Positions 49,456 through 63,800 of a stretch of DNA of 64,000 nt are shown here, piece after piece. The notes under the pieces were generated by a model that saw only the letters and a program-made list of their open reading frames with translations, was not told the DNA's origin and ran no database searches. How positions within the stretch are numbered: the stretch's first letter is position 1; each line of letters starts with the position of its first letter. The stretch is from Setophaga petechia. Taxonomy: Eukaryota; Chordata; Aves; Passeriformes; Parulidae. Location of the stretch: positions 20,596,235 through 20,660,234 of the forward strand of contig JANCRA010000005.1 in the NCBI GenBank assembly GCA_024362935.1. Reading direction: 5' to 3'. A program made the position numbers and the translations under genes.

Positions 49456-51623
49456 CAGTGCTCTGCAGCTGGTTGACTGCTGTAGGTAAATTTGAAACTG
49501 AAAAGGTGTTTAAAGAATGAATGGTAGCTTCTGCAAGTGCTTGTGTGTCAGGCACTGCATTGTGAGTGCATGGAAATTGAGATAAAGTTTAAAGCAGTAA
49601 GGAGGACCCATCAGAAAAGTACTCATTTGTATTTCTCAAATGTCTGGTGTGCATGTTATTCTCTGCTACTGTAATTTTCAGAAATCAAATAATTTACTAG
49701 TTTGTACAGTTGATTTAGTGGTTCTGGGTGAACAATAATGTTAAATAATTTGACAGCTCTTCAAAGCTATTGAATTCAGATAGTGAAGCCCAGAAATTTC
49801 TTTCCTGGGATGTGTTTTTCTTTTCACTTGGTTTCCTTTTCCCTCTGCCATCCCAAATGAAATGATCTTTTTTCAGCTGTTCCCACCTTCCTGTTAAATT
49901 TATGGTCTAGTCAGTGCATATGCTTTTGCCTTTGAGTAACATCACTCTTCTAGCTAATTCTGTTGTCAGTAAGGAAATTGTTCACTCGAGTGTGATTACC
50001 TGTGTGCATAAATATGTGCAGGGCTGTGGCCTTAAATTGTGAGGGTTTTGAGTTGGGAAGTCAATCTGTTTTATTTGTCTGTAAAGTGTCCCATATGCTT
50101 GAGACACCATGTACGGAGCATGAACTTGGAGAAACTGCTGGAGTAAATAATGAACTTTTGTTTCTGAACATCTCCTAATTAAGCAGCAATGGCAAGGAGC
50201 AAAACATTGAAACTTCTCTTGGTTTGTAGGATTGACCAATTTCCTTTGAGCTTTCTCTAAAGAAAACGTGTGTAGGCTGTACAGAAGATGACTATGGGGT
50301 AACAGGAAATTACAACAGCAACAAGGTTGAAACAAGAACAGAAGGTCAGCAGGACAGTTCAGGCACTTGTATTAGGGAAGAGGCTGCAGAGCATTGGAAG
50401 AAGGGACTTTATTTCATATCCTGCTGGTAACCCCTGCTCTGACTTGCAGCTCTGGGAAGAGAGCATTCATGTTCCCTCTTCGGGAGCTCTGCAGGCTGGC
50501 TGTCAGTGAAAGGCATGACACTGGCTCCTTGCTAAAAAGCCTTCAGTACACATAATAAAGTTGTCGTGGTCTGGTCAGCATTTATCTTTATGGGTGGTCA
50601 AGAGGTACAAAATGAAGCAGGCAGTTTCAGAGAAGGCTCTGTTATGTTGTGTGTAGAAAAGTGTTGATATCATCATCTCTCATTTGGAGAATAGCTGCAA
50701 TCAAGTAGTGCCAGGAATTCCTGATCTAATGATATCTTAAAATTTTAATCAGAGTAGCTACACAATCAGGAGAGACAGGGGGCAAATAATGCCTTTGTGT
50801 TTGTTACAGAAGGGACTGCATAAAGAGATTGTGGCAGTCAGCAGTACCAGGAGTTAACACAGTTGTGTTTCGTAGCTCTGGACAGCACGTAACGTTTTAT
50901 CTCAAAAAGCCCTATGGAATGGAAGTTCCCAGAAGACGTATATTTTGATACTGTAATTTACCAGTGAAATTGGATGTGTTGTTTCCACCATCAACCCAAA
51001 ATCTCTGGTTCTTTTTTTGCTTGTTTTATTAAAAGTAATATCTCATTTTATGCTGATAAATTTGCTGTCATTAATTGCAAATATAGGAACTTTTGCTGGT
51101 AATTAAACCTACTTTGTCTAGGCTGGTGCATCTGAACTGAACCCGCAGCAGACTTGCAGATGATTCTGGAGTATGCGGTGTCCTGCAGTCCCACTAAAGA
51201 CCTGAGCTTTCTGATCTTATATCATTAAAAAAAGAAACCTAAAATTAGTCATTGTTTATGCATTTAGGTGATAATGTTTCTTGAAATTTGCTACAGCCAT
51301 AAGCTTTATCACCATGAAATCTCCGGGGAGGACATTCTGTTCCTCCGTCAGCAGATTTGGGATCATCTCCTGAAACTGCCAACACCGGTCTTGGCACAGG
51401 CTGCAGAATTTCACATATTGTAACCCAGATGAATTACCCTGTACTTGCGCTTTGTTACAACGTGCAAACAGATCTGAGTCACTCAGGAAGAGAGATTTAC
51501 CATGGCCAGGTTTTCCCACATCTTGCACGAAGTGCTCCGGCCTGGCCCGGAGCGCTCTTGGGGCGCGCGGTGTGTGCCGAGGTGCCGCTGCTCGCTGCCC
51601 AGCGCCGCTGCCCGGCCGGGCTG

Positions 51624-51787
51624 GCCCGTGCCCGTGCCTGTGCCTGTGTCTGTGCCCGTGCCCGTGCCTGTGCCCGTGCCTGTGCCTGTGCCCGTGCCCG
51701 TGCCTGTGCCTGCCTGTGCCCGTGCCCGTGGCTGTGCCTGCCGGTGCCCGTGGCTGTGCCTGCCCGTGCCCGTGCCCGTGCCCGGCC
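51624..51787. repeat. GC-rich hexamer minisatellite
   Basis: About 27 imperfect units of GTGCCC/GTGCCT in tandem, with a few variants (GTGTCT, GTGGCT). It lies in a GC-rich block 390 bp before the MAP3K20 coding exon. A six-base unit leaves several frames open on both strands, which explains the long overlapping open frames here (Arg/Ala or Pro/Val or Gly/Thr repeats). The minus strand is G-run rich. Confidence 0.92.
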
Positions 51788-52111
51788 ATCGCGGCCGCAG
51801 GACGGCGTGCCCGGCGTGCCGCAGCGGGCAGGCAGCCGGGAGCCGAGAGCACCACGCTTCCTGTCTGTCCGCGGAGAAGGCAGCCACGTGCCTGCCTTTT
51901 GCAGAGCTGCTTCCAAGGTGCCCGGGAAACGTCAGGGTTGCTCCGAGGAATACTGTTAGTTGTTTCTGTCCCCCAGCTCCTCCTAATAGATTGTGCAAAT
52001 TATGCAAACTTTAGCACTCCCTGTTGGAATGCACGTTCTCAGTCTCTTTTCCTCCTGTGGCCTGTGGATTTTACTGTAGTGTGCTTATGATTCTGATTTT
52101 GGGGTGACTGA

Positions 52112-52423
<312 letters not shown>

Positions 52424-54883
52424 TAGTGTTTTTGATCCTCTAGGTAATGCAGGCAAACTACCTTGGGATTTTTGTTTGTTTAACTACAAAACTCTGTAAG
52501 CGATGATGCTACAGTAAGGACATAATGAGCAGTCCAACCCTTCACTCTTGTTGCCCATCTTTTTGTTTTGCAATTCTCCTCTACCTGGCCTTGAGGAGGG
52601 CTTGCTGCACCTGTGGAGCTACTGATTTCCTGTTGATACTACCAGCATGTTGCTAGATAGGAAGAGGTAGTGTCCCTGTCATTACCTGATTCCATTTTGT
52701 CCTCTTGACGTCTGTTCTGTGGTTCACATATCTATGTTCACTACAGGCTTAGAGTTGTCTCTTCCCTGCCTGATGAAGATTTTGATCTAGGGCTCCACTA
52801 ACTCCTAGTTAGTCATAACCACATAGTCATATCTTGGTTTTGCAATGAGGTGGTTTTAACCCTCACTGTTCTACCAGTCTCCTTCCCTTGGGGCATCTTG
52901 TGACCTGGAAAGGCAGATGAGTCCTTGGCAATCCTGAGGGAAAAGGCAGAATTAGCTAAGGGCACCTTTACCAGCTAAGGTTGGTATGTTGTTTTTTTTT
53001 TTTTTTTTAAAGCTTTTTAAATTTGCCTAAAAGTCCTTTTGACCCCTCAGGTTTGTACAGTTTCAGCAGAGATGTGGTGTATGTGGTCCTCACAGTGCTT
53101 CGGTCTGCCTGCTGGTCAGCACCAGTGATGGAGCAGTGAGCACAGCCCATTGTAGTGATGGACAGCAGAGTTACTGGGCTGTTGTTCCATCATGGCTATG
53201 TGTAACTTGTATACAGTCTCCTCAGACTGTTGTAGGAAGACAGTTACAAGCTGGAGGACAGCAGAGCAGTGCTAGGCATAATAGACTTAGTAAGTAATCA
53301 GACACCAAAGTTCATCCTGCAGCAGCAGCTGAGCTGCCATGATTGTGTCATGCTTAGTGATGTAATTAGCATGTTTGATCATGATTAAGCATGTTGCTGT
53401 CTAAAATAATGTAAAAGGATCTCAAGATTTTTCTAGGACAATGGAAGATTTATACATTCTGTCCAATGTCAGTTTGTGGTGTTCTCTTTATTTCTACTAT
53501 TTGTTAATATCAAAAGATAAATGAAGAGTAAAATTTGAACTATGCAGTATCAGTAATGTGCTCCTTAAAAATAACCTGGCTGGCAGATCTCAGTCAGGGT
53601 CAGTGAAATACCTTTATTGAAGGTGTTTCTGAAGGAGTTACATCTGTATGTGTGCCAGACCTGTTGTTATGTACTTAAAATATTTTTTGAAAGTAAATTT
53701 AAGAACAATATTACTATGTCGTGTGATGGCATAAAACTTAATGGAATGGGAAAGGATCGAGGAAGGAAAATCCTGTGTATTACTTGACACAGTTGGACCA
53801 TTCAGCAGAAGTACATTTTTTTAAGACAGTGCAACACAAAGTTCAGCTTGGAGTAGCAGGGAGCACAGGTTGTATAGTAGGAAAAAACCCCATATGCCAG
53901 AAAGAGCTTATTATAATATAAGGATTTTTTTAGGGATTAATGAAGACTTGCAGCTCAGTAAGAGCTCATATCATGGTGCAGTTAGGCAAATTTGGTTAAT
54001 TGTTTGGCATATGCAAATCAAGATAAAGTAATTTGTAACAACCAGGTGTGCTTTATCTTGGTATGTAGCACTGGGAAAATTGTTGTTAGGCATATGTGGT
54101 CTGTTCTGTTTAAAAGAGTGTCAGTGAACTGTAAGAGCAGCCCAAGGGAATCTGCAAAACACTGAGTGGAAAGTTGGTGAGAGTGGGGGTGTCAAGAGGG
54201 GGTGATGGATATCATCCATCAGGATGAGTTGACAGAAGGGGAGCAAGTCCCTTCCATCACAAATTTGTTTATTTTTCTTTGGACTGGTTATAATTTGCAA
54301 CTTAAACTAAATCAGACAGGTTATGGGAACAGCTTGGTATGGGCACTTTCTCTTGAAAGTTTTCTGGAAAGGCAGTGGAGAGGCAAGTGGTGATGCCTTA
54401 AATAACTCTGACAAGCTTTGGCAGAACTTTTCTGTCAACAACCTTAGAGAATTAAAAAGTAAGAGCTTATATACAAACATTGCATTTTCATATGGAGAAA
54501 ATGATGGGATAGTTTAATCTAGTGCATAAAGTTATTGCAGGAACTAGTGCCTGGAGTCTGTAGCCAGAAAAATTAGAATGGAAAGAAAAGCACAAATTAC
54601 CGGGAGTGAGGATGAGTAACACTTGGCACAGACTACAAATGAAAGCCGTGAAGATGGAGGATCCTTTTCATCTGTCTTCTCATTGAGATGTCTTTTTAGA
54701 CAATTGTTTTTGTCAAGTTGTTGAGCTCAACACAGGAGCATTTTGCTGAAGTATATGTACCAGAGGCCAACTTGGTGGCCAAAAGGTCTTCTGACCCTAA
54801 TGGCCCTCACATGTTTACGTATGTAGCATCTTCATCTGTAGTGATGACAATAATGAATGTCTGTGGCTGGACTGCACTGAAGT

Positions 54884-54925
54884 CATGGTGAATTTATGAC
54901 TCTTCATGGTGAATTAATGACTCTT
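54884..54925. repeat. Short tandem duplication, 21-bp unit
   Basis: CATGGTGAATTTATGACTCTT is followed directly by a second copy with one base changed. A small local duplication in an intron. Confidence 0.85.
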
Positions 54926-55021
54926 CTGTTATCAATACAAAAATAACTTGCTGTAACTCTTGTGTATCTGTGTTTAGTAGGTACTTGGATGCGTTTAGTC
55001 CAGAAAACTAATTATCCTGTG

Positions 55022-55130
55022 CATTTGGACAGTGCTCTCAGGCACTCTTGGGGGTGGTCCTGTGTGGGGCTGAGAGTTGGATTTGATGATCTTTGTGGGT
55101 CCCTTCTAGCTTGGCATAATCTGAGATTCT
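55022..55130 (+). mobile_element. CR1 LINE 3' tail fragment, sense
   Basis: CATTTGGACAGTGCTCTCAG, then TGATGATCTTTGTGGGTCCC and a decayed ATTCT-type end, is the last hundred bases of a CR1 copy of the same type as the one ending at 44952. Confidence 0.85.
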
Positions 55131-57578
55131 GCTCTTTCTAGTTTATTTGGAAGGAAGTGTCCTTTTATCTCCATGACTGCATGTCTTGTATTTCTGTTAA
55201 CTGCTGCCAGTAATCCATAACAACTGATTAGAGGGAAAACATAGGAGAGTTGTGAAAAATTTGCTCAGAGGTATTTCATGCTAGCCAAGTCCAAGGGAGC
55301 AAGCCAAGTTAATAGAGCTATGGTATCATTCTGCAAATATGTTGTATCTATGTGTCATTTTATTAAACAAACCAATCACAACCAGTAAAGATCATGAAGG
55401 TTTTATATTAGCCCAGGGGCTAACAAGTTCTAACATGTGAAGCAATGCAAGTTTTGTTCCAGCATTGCATATTAGAATATGTGCTTAGAAAAACTTAAAA
55501 ATACTTGGAAGAGTGTTGCTTAAACAGATTGCTTTGAAACTCTTTGAAATCCGAGAAATACCTCTGCAAGGCATTAACTTTTTTTATGCAGGCAGTAAAA
55601 CACAACTTTATGGGAAGAGATGCCTGTATATGTGAAAAAATACACCTGAACAGGTCTGCTAGGAAAAATATATATATAAATATATGCTACAAGGTCTTTG
55701 TTAGAATATTGGATGTGATACTGGGCAGGAATTGTGCTGATTAAGTAAAAGATAGGAAGGTAGCCTGAGTGATTAAATAGCAGCAAAACAAAAATTAAGT
55801 TGCCATTTTACTATCTAGTACAACCACTACAGTGGTTATAGGTTTAAAGTAGGAAACAAGAATTCCTAGTGAATTGTTTTATAGAAAATTAAGCTGTCAG
55901 CGTGATGTTTATGATGCATGTGGCAGAGTAAAAATGCCTCCTGTAGCAGGATCAGTCCTTTTGCCCTGAGTGATAATTGTGTCCACTCATTGAAGAAAAT
56001 TGCACATCTACTACTCCAGAAGTTATTTGGTATTTTTGTGAGGGATTTATATGAATTATTAGATAAACCCATAATTTGGCTCCCACTGAAATGAATGGGA
56101 GAGACTGAGGCCAGGGGCCTTATTCTGCAAATTGCTAGCAGTTCTTTTGACTCCATTATCTTGAGCAGATAACTGCTGGAGTGAAGTGTTACAAATGTTG
56201 TTTTATGCTTTGCCGTGACTGCTTTTCACTGAAGAGCACTCACCTCCTTTGATTGCCCATCTCTGAAGTTTACCTGTTATTTGTCATTGCTTTTGAGGGC
56301 TGTGCTTTTGGTGGCAATTTGTTGGAAGCTGGTTCTTCTTGGTGTGCTTCTTCACCAGGAGGTTTATTACTGCTGGAATTTCACCTGAAATTTGAATTTA
56401 ATTTTAATACCACAGGTCTTTGAAAGTACTCCATGCTCTTTAAGCTGTCTCTATGCTATTGATGGGCAGCAGTATTGCTTCAGCTTTTACAACCAGGGTA
56501 CTTGTGCACAAGATTTCTTGATTTCATGCAGAACATATGTTCCTGGACTTCTTCAAAATGCTGGCAGTGGTCCATGCAAACTGCAGGAGAGTGGTGGAAA
56601 AAGATCCAGTAAAATGTGATTGTAATCTTACTGGGAAGTACTTAAATATTTCTGGTGAACTAACAGAACTAACTTGAGGATAGAAGAAGTTAAATTGAGC
56701 AGCATTAACTATGCATGTCAGTTCTGTCATCTCTGCATTTGAGTTTTATGAGACTCAGAAATAAAGACATGCTTTCTCTGGTTTTGTTGCTGTATTGCCT
56801 GGAGTCTGACTACCATGGAAGTTAATTGTATATTGTCAGGGTTTCTTGTATGTAATACGTGTGTTGTAAGCTTTAGGGGATATTTTAATGCTTTATAAAA
56901 ATTTTCATATAGCATATAATGCAGCTTGTTCACTTTTTTTATTTTTATGATCCACTTCTGGAATGGACTGTCCAGAAGGCATAGATTGGGCTTGTACCTT
57001 CTGAAGGGGATGAGTTAAGTATAATCACATGCATGTCATTGGACTTACCTCATTCATGTTTGTAGTGCTAAAAGAGAGCATGTGATAATTTTTATGTGGG
57101 TCATGAGAGTAAGGACTGGCAATGCTTTGCAACAGTAACAAGAGGAAAACAACAGAGTAAAAGCAAAACAAAAGAAACTGAAATTGGTACTTTAGCCCTG
57201 ACAGGACTAAAAATAGTAGATGTTCTTTTTCTTTGTAGTTTGTAGCTGGTTTGGGTGTTCTGTTTGCCAGCCTAGAATGACTCTCCGCACTGGGTCCTGG
57301 CTGTAAGGAAGGGAAATTTTGTTGCTTTATTAATATTTTATTATGTCTTTCTAGGACCTTCTACTCCCTTACCTCTCTCAGGTCTGAGTCAGCAAGTATA
57401 GAGAGTAATGAACACTGAGGGAGGATTTAGAGTGTGTGCTGTATGAAATTATTGCAGGGTGTAGGAATCTAATATATGAACTTTCCAGGGATATCTGCAC
57501 CTATACTGAAAAATTACAAGGTTGGCAATAACTGATCTCATAGGAACCTATCCAGCCCCATATTCATTGAAAGAAAAA

Positions 57579-57895
57579 TAGAATCACAGAATCAACTAGA
57601 TTAGATGAGACCTTTTAAATCATCAAATCCAACCTGTGACCTAACACCGCCTTCTCACCTAGACTGTGGCATTGACTGCCACATCTGGTGTTTCCTGAAA
57701 TGCCTCCAAGGGTGGTGATTCCATCACCTCCATGGGCAGCCCATTCCAGTGCTCAGTCACCTTTCCTGTGAAAAATTTCTTCCTGATGTCTAGCTTAAGC
57801 CTTCCCTGGTGCAGTTCACGTCTCTGTCCTCTTGTCCTATTGCTAATTTCTGGGAGAAGAGACTGACCTTCGCCTGGCTACAGCCTCTTTTCAGG
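57579..57895 (-). mobile_element. CR1 LINE 3' fragment, antisense
   Basis: Begins with the reversed tail AGAATCACAGAATCAACTAG. It continues with the complement of the C-terminal coding end, for example CCATGGGCAGCCCATTCCAG near 57740 and GTGAAAAATTTCTTCCTGAT near 57768. It stops near 57895 at its 5' truncation. Confidence 0.92.
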
Positions 57896-60800
57896 TTTAC
57901 TGCTATGTAGTGTTAGCTACTAAAAGGAGATAAAACTGTGTTTAATATACCAGAGGAATGTCTTAAAATGTCATAGTTTCTGTTTTACAGAGTGGTTATT
58001 TTGCAAAGTTTTCTGTTTGGGTTTTTAAAATATATTTTGGTAAAGGAATGGGCTTAGAGCACTCCTCTTGGTGCTGACTAGGGTATTCTCAAAAGGTATC
58101 AAGAGGATACTTAGCACCCTTTATAGACTGGAAGTTGTCAAAATTGCTTCAGATGCTCCAGCTGTTCTGTATTCTGTATCTTGCAGAATAAATCATTTTG
58201 GATAGGACAGACTTCTGCAATGAATCTGACTGATTCTTTATTTGCCTATTCTTGGCTTTCATTCAAGGGGTAATTTTCTGGAGGACTTTATTTTCTAAAT
58301 GAATGTTATATTTCCAGGAATCAAGAAAGTCACTGCATGAGATTTTGTTAGTGGATGTGTTGGATATGACTGTGTTGTGTCATGGCATATGTGTTGCAAC
58401 CAAAATATTGTCCAAACCCCATATTTGGGAGACACCAGTATAATGAAAGATACCAGAATACAATTATTCTTGCCAAAAGCAGGTTTAGTTTCATTTTGTC
58501 TGTTTTAAGAAACTTCATTCCTGTGTCTCTCCGTCCTAAAACAATCTTGGAAACACAGAAATCAGACATTGAAAAGAATTTGTCAGTCTTTTGCTACATT
58601 TTATTATAGTGGATTTTTTTACTCATGTATTTAAACATTTTTATACCAAGTTTTTCATTAAATGAGTAATAACTTTAGAGTTGCCTCATATAAATAGTGA
58701 GTATTTGTAGTACAAGTTGTGTGGTTTAGTGGTTTTTTTTTACTAACTTAATTTGAGATTCTTACACTGGCTTGTATATATATGGTTTTTTAAATCAAAC
58801 CAACTTTGGGGTTAATTTGATATGGACATCAGCTTCAGTGAAACTGGTTTGTCAGGGTCTACACTGGCAGTATGTGGCTTCAAAAGTTATTTTGAATCAG
58901 CTGAGACATAATAACTGTCATTGGTGCAGACCACTAGATTTTCTACTAAAATTGTAAAGGGGCAAGTGCACATGTCCTCTTGACTGGTGGCCAGTGTTGA
59001 ACAGTTGCTACATAAACAAATTTGGTAACAGATAAATTGTTAAGCTAAGATGCACCAGGTATGTCTGTTGCTTCCTTTTGCTTGTCTTTGGAATTGCCTT
59101 AAACTTTTGAGAATTGAAATTACCTTGCATGTGCTGCTCATGAGGAGTATAGGTACAGCTTCCTTAGCTTGGTTGAGTCACAGGAAATTACTGTGTGCCT
59201 GACCCTGCGTTAGGAATATCTCTAGGATGTCTCTTGGACCCTTTTATCTCAGTTTTCTCCAGTTGGTCTTCAATTTCAGTGGTTTGTTTGTTTTAGGGTT
59301 GTTTTTTTCAGAAGGTGCAACATCAGCAAGTGAACAAGTTTTTATGCTGGTTTCCTATAAATTATGAATAAATGATGTTTAGAATAGGGAGAAAATGTCT
59401 GATTGTTTAGAAAACACTCTTTCTTATCCTCTTTGCTGTCCACAATATGCAGGATTTGTCCACAGCATTAGAATATTATTAAATATTCTTTACTTTTGTA
59501 ATGACTTTTAATTCCATTGCATATTGTCATAAAAATTATTCTGTCAATTGCGAGTTTTTGTTTGACAGTGGGCTGTTCACATTTCCAGTAGATAGTTAGT
59601 TGCAATTAAGGGCATTTTTCCTAGGGTGATTTATTATGTTTGTTTGCTTGTTTCTTTATTTTGGGCTTTTTCTGTATGGGTTTTTGCCTTTTTTAAAAAT
59701 TTTATTTTAAATTTTTCTCTAGATATGTGTCTTCTGTTTCAATCTTCCTTTTGCATGCACTCAGTTGTTATCTATAATTTGGAAGAGAGGTTGTGTTGCT
59801 TATTTTTTTATGCCAGCAACCCTTGATATCAAATGGCAGCTCTTTTGTTTCCCCTCCCACGACACTTCCTGACCCTGAGCTTCTGTTGAAGTGATTAACT
59901 GCAAAATGGTATTTTTGGATATTTAAGCTGTCCTGAAGCTTTGCTGTGGAAATCTCATGGATACAGAAGAAATCCTTTTTTCTCAAAGTACTGTTTTAGG
60001 CTGTTGCAGGCTCAAGCAATTGAGGATTGGTTCAAGTTAGACTTATGTAGACATTTATTTAACTATATGGTTTTCTTAAAACAGTGTTACAAGTAGGAAA
60101 TCACAATGACAGGTGAGTGGTAATTTGAGAGATGACAAGCAATTGCATGTTTGAGTTTTATGTGCTTTGAGGGGACAGCTGACAATTTACATGTCTGTGA
60201 CCCACATGGAAATCTGTTGGTGTTGCAGTTCATGGGGATGCTGATTAAATAGCTTGCACTGACTTGCAGCATACAGAGTGACAAATTGTTTCTGATGACC
60301 CAGAGTGGCTCTTGAGGTGAGTGAAAGTACTGTTTCAATCTGACACGATTTCGAAGTTGTTGCACGCCTGTGTGATGGTTCAGATGAAGTCACAGAGCTG
60401 TGCTGGAGTTGATGTGATCTGAGTCTGGCACCATTCATCTCCTGGAGGCCGTTTTCCACAGGAGCATTCAGAGCTGAGCATGGGGCCTGCAGTCTCTGGC
60501 TGGGTCCCCAAACAACCCGGCACACTCATGGTGGCGATGGAATTTGGAACAATGTGTTTTGTGCTTTTAAGAGGGCAATAAAATGCTCTATAGAACTAGA
60601 TAGGCCCTACTTTACTTCCCTTTTTTTTTGTTTTTAGTCCTTAATTTTAAACTGGCTGCGTGTGAGTTGTGTAAGGGTCTGGAGAACAAGATTTCTCTGA
60701 AAACAGAGTTGAAGAAAAGGGAAAATATATCTTTACTTGTATGCAAGCATCAAAATCAGTCTTTTTAATTGTAATTAAACAACTAAGACTGTAAAAGTTA

Positions 60801-63800
60801 TTTCATATTTACCTATTTCCACTCACTAAGGTGCCGATAGAGAAAGTTTCTTTTTTAAGAGGACAGTATAAACAGTCACAGGGAAACATTCAGATGTGTT
60901 TATGTTAGCTGGAGGCTGCAGAGGAGCCCAGAGAACAGCTTCAACATTAACTCTTTCTCTTATACTCAGTTAATTGTACTCACACACAGGGAGATGAGGC
61001 CAGCAAGGGCAAACACAGAGCTGTGCTTCTGACCCAGCTGCCTCCAAACTGCCCTGTTTATATTTTTAAATGTTTCGTCTGTTGCAATTCAGCCACTGGG
61101 GAAGAATCCTAGTTGCAAATACATGTTTGTTTATTAGACTAATGTTTGGAGAATCTGCATTCTGCATAATTTCTATTTAAGAAAGACAGCTCCACAGGGA
61201 AACTGAGTGTCTTGCACACAGGAGGGGCCCCTATGGGTGTACCTCCTTGGCAAAATAGGGCCTGGCCCTTGGATGTCATTGAAGGGAACAGTGCCACACA
61301 CCCACTTATCTTCTGCCTTCGGTTGCTTATTTTTTTTTCTCCAAAACTCCTGAAAATTGAGGTTCCTAGTGACTAAATGGTGGAGAAAAGGGAGAAAAAA
61401 AATTTTGTTATGATATACATGACTGACCAAATAGCTGTGGGTTTTGTGTATTGGGCACCTGATTTACCAGTGGACACATCAAAAATAAGCATGGGTGGTA
61501 AAATCCCTTGAGCTGTTGTAGGAGAAGTGAGGAAGCTCTTGGTAGACACCAGAAGATGAGATGCAGAGTTTTTTGTACCAAGTTGCTCTTGGAAGGTGGG
61601 ATAGCCAAAAGACAGGCATGCAGGCTGGGCTGGTAGCAGCCTTTTAGTGAAAGCTGAGGCACTCTGCAAATTGTTATCTGGCAGAGGTAGCATAGGAGAA
61701 ATGAGTAGATTGTTCTGGAAACTCGCTAAAATCAACTAGTTGTTGCACCTTTGAGCAGATGAGTGACATTTACTGAGAGGTTATCTTTTCCTCTTGGAAG
61801 GATTGTACAGCTGAGAAAGTGTCATGCATACCTATGTGAAATTAGAGGGGGGGAAAAGTGCAGAAATCGCTTCTTGTCTAATCTTGTCACAACTCTAATT
61901 TTAGTAATGTTAGATGCATTTGAGGCAAACCTTTGAAACATGAAGGCTTATAAGTAGTGATTGGTGGGTTTCCATCTTTGTGAACGGTATACTTTTAATC
62001 TTCTAAACCAAGGAAAAGGCTTTTTGACTTCCCTGCGATATGTCTCTGTATGCTGAGGGTGCTGTGTGTGGTATAAGTATGGAGCAACAGATGGCTACAA
62101 TTTGGAGATGTTGAATTCCTCTTTCTTTTGAATGTTCCATTGCTGTTACCTCTGTAAGAGTTTGTGAGAGCCCTAAAGGCAAATGGAGGATCCAGATCCC
62201 ACTCAAAAGGACCACACATTTTGGAGTTCTGCTCTTAACTTTAGGGTTCTCAGTTGTTTTTGTATTTGTACCGAAGTCTTTATTGTAAAGTCATCTCTCC
62301 AAGCCAGTGTCTCATCTGGCCTGTGCAGAAGTGCGGTTTCTGGCACTGTGCTCCGTTCCCGTTCTGGCTTCTGGCTCTGTTCCCATTGCAGACCGATTCC
62401 CTGTAAGTGCTATAATTCTGGAAGGAGTCCTGCAATTTTTCACTGACTCGGAATAAAGTTCAGTCCTCCTAGGATCAACAAGCGTTCTGTTTTTACTTGA
62501 AAAATTTGAAACCTGCACTAAGAAATCTGCTGCCTTTTCACTCATGTGATTCTGCACTATACTGTGAGAAGCAGGATATTCACTGCCTGTTACAGCTGTT
62601 AGTGAGATGAATGTGAAGTAACAGCACTAACAGGGTGCCTGACTCAAGAAATTCAGGGCAAGTGACACTTGATTCTGTAGCAACACTGGCATCAGCTGTT
62701 AGTTCTGGTGACATGGTCATTGCCTTGAAACTCTGACCCGAGCTCCCTTTTTGAGAAACGAAGAACCTGCAAGCCCACTTCAAAGACCAGGGCAGCTGCT
62801 TTGTTTGCCTTTTAAAAATCTGTATTTCTGCCTTTTTGCTTGGTCAATGTTTAGAACCATTTAAAAAGTAAATGTGACATGGGGACTGAGATCCTGTAGC
62901 TAGAGCTCCTCTATAATTACATATTCAAGCACAGCCACACAAAGAAAAATGAGAGTCCCTTTTCCTTTATGTACCGTATTTCAGCTTTGCCTTAGGTTTA
63001 AATTGGCATTTTGGGCTATGCTCGCTTGAGCCACTGAAGAGCTTATCAGAAAAGGAAGGAAACAGGGGGAGGGAAAGAAAGATAGATTTCCAAATGACAA
63101 GCGTTTGAATAGTCAGAGTTCAATCCCTAAAACAAAAAGTGGAATCTTTTTTTTTCTAAATAATGTGCTTTACAGTCTCACCTCTCATCTTGAGAAACAT
63201 AAAAGAGCAAGTAAAAGAGATGACCCAAATCACAGAGTCCTTTGAAAGGAGAAATTCAGCTGTTTTGAACACTTACAATCAAAGGAAGTGGTTTCCCTAA
63301 TTACATGAACTATGTGAAAGCTCTCAGAATAGCTCTTCCACCCCAGGATTCCTTGCACTTTAGAAGTTTGCATAAAAGCTCACATGGAGAATCAGATGCA
63401 AAGTGTTTGATTCAAATTTTATTAGGCAGAAGTGAGCATACATTCCTGTCTCTGGGTTTGACAGCTGCTTGGGTTTGGACCACAAGCCTGGGTTTGATGG
63501 ATTTCAGTCCTATACTTAAATCTTTCACTCTTCAGGTTCTCTGGTGAGACACCCCTATCGAGAAAAGTAGAATTGAAAAAATGGAGAAAGGATAGAGGGA
63601 TTTCTTTGTGAGCTTTCAGTTGAGGATTCTTCACCCTGATTAGGCTGTTCATTGTTGTGAAAACCCCTCCGTGTACACAGCTTTTATGAGGAATTTCGCT
63701 TCTTCACATTTTAAAGAAACTGTGTATCTTAAAATATACATTTGGAAGAATTGCAATCTGAATTCTAAACCTTTAGTATTATTCTAGCACCACCGTTTAC

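Noticed and set aside
51452..52090. Long overlapping open frames of both strands across the hexamer repeat
   Set aside because: Produced by the GTGCCY repeat, whose length in multiples of three leaves most frames open; the translations are simple dipeptide repeats.
56392..56619. Possible second MAP3K20 exon
   Set aside because: The translation does not match any part of the kinase domain expected to follow residue 53.
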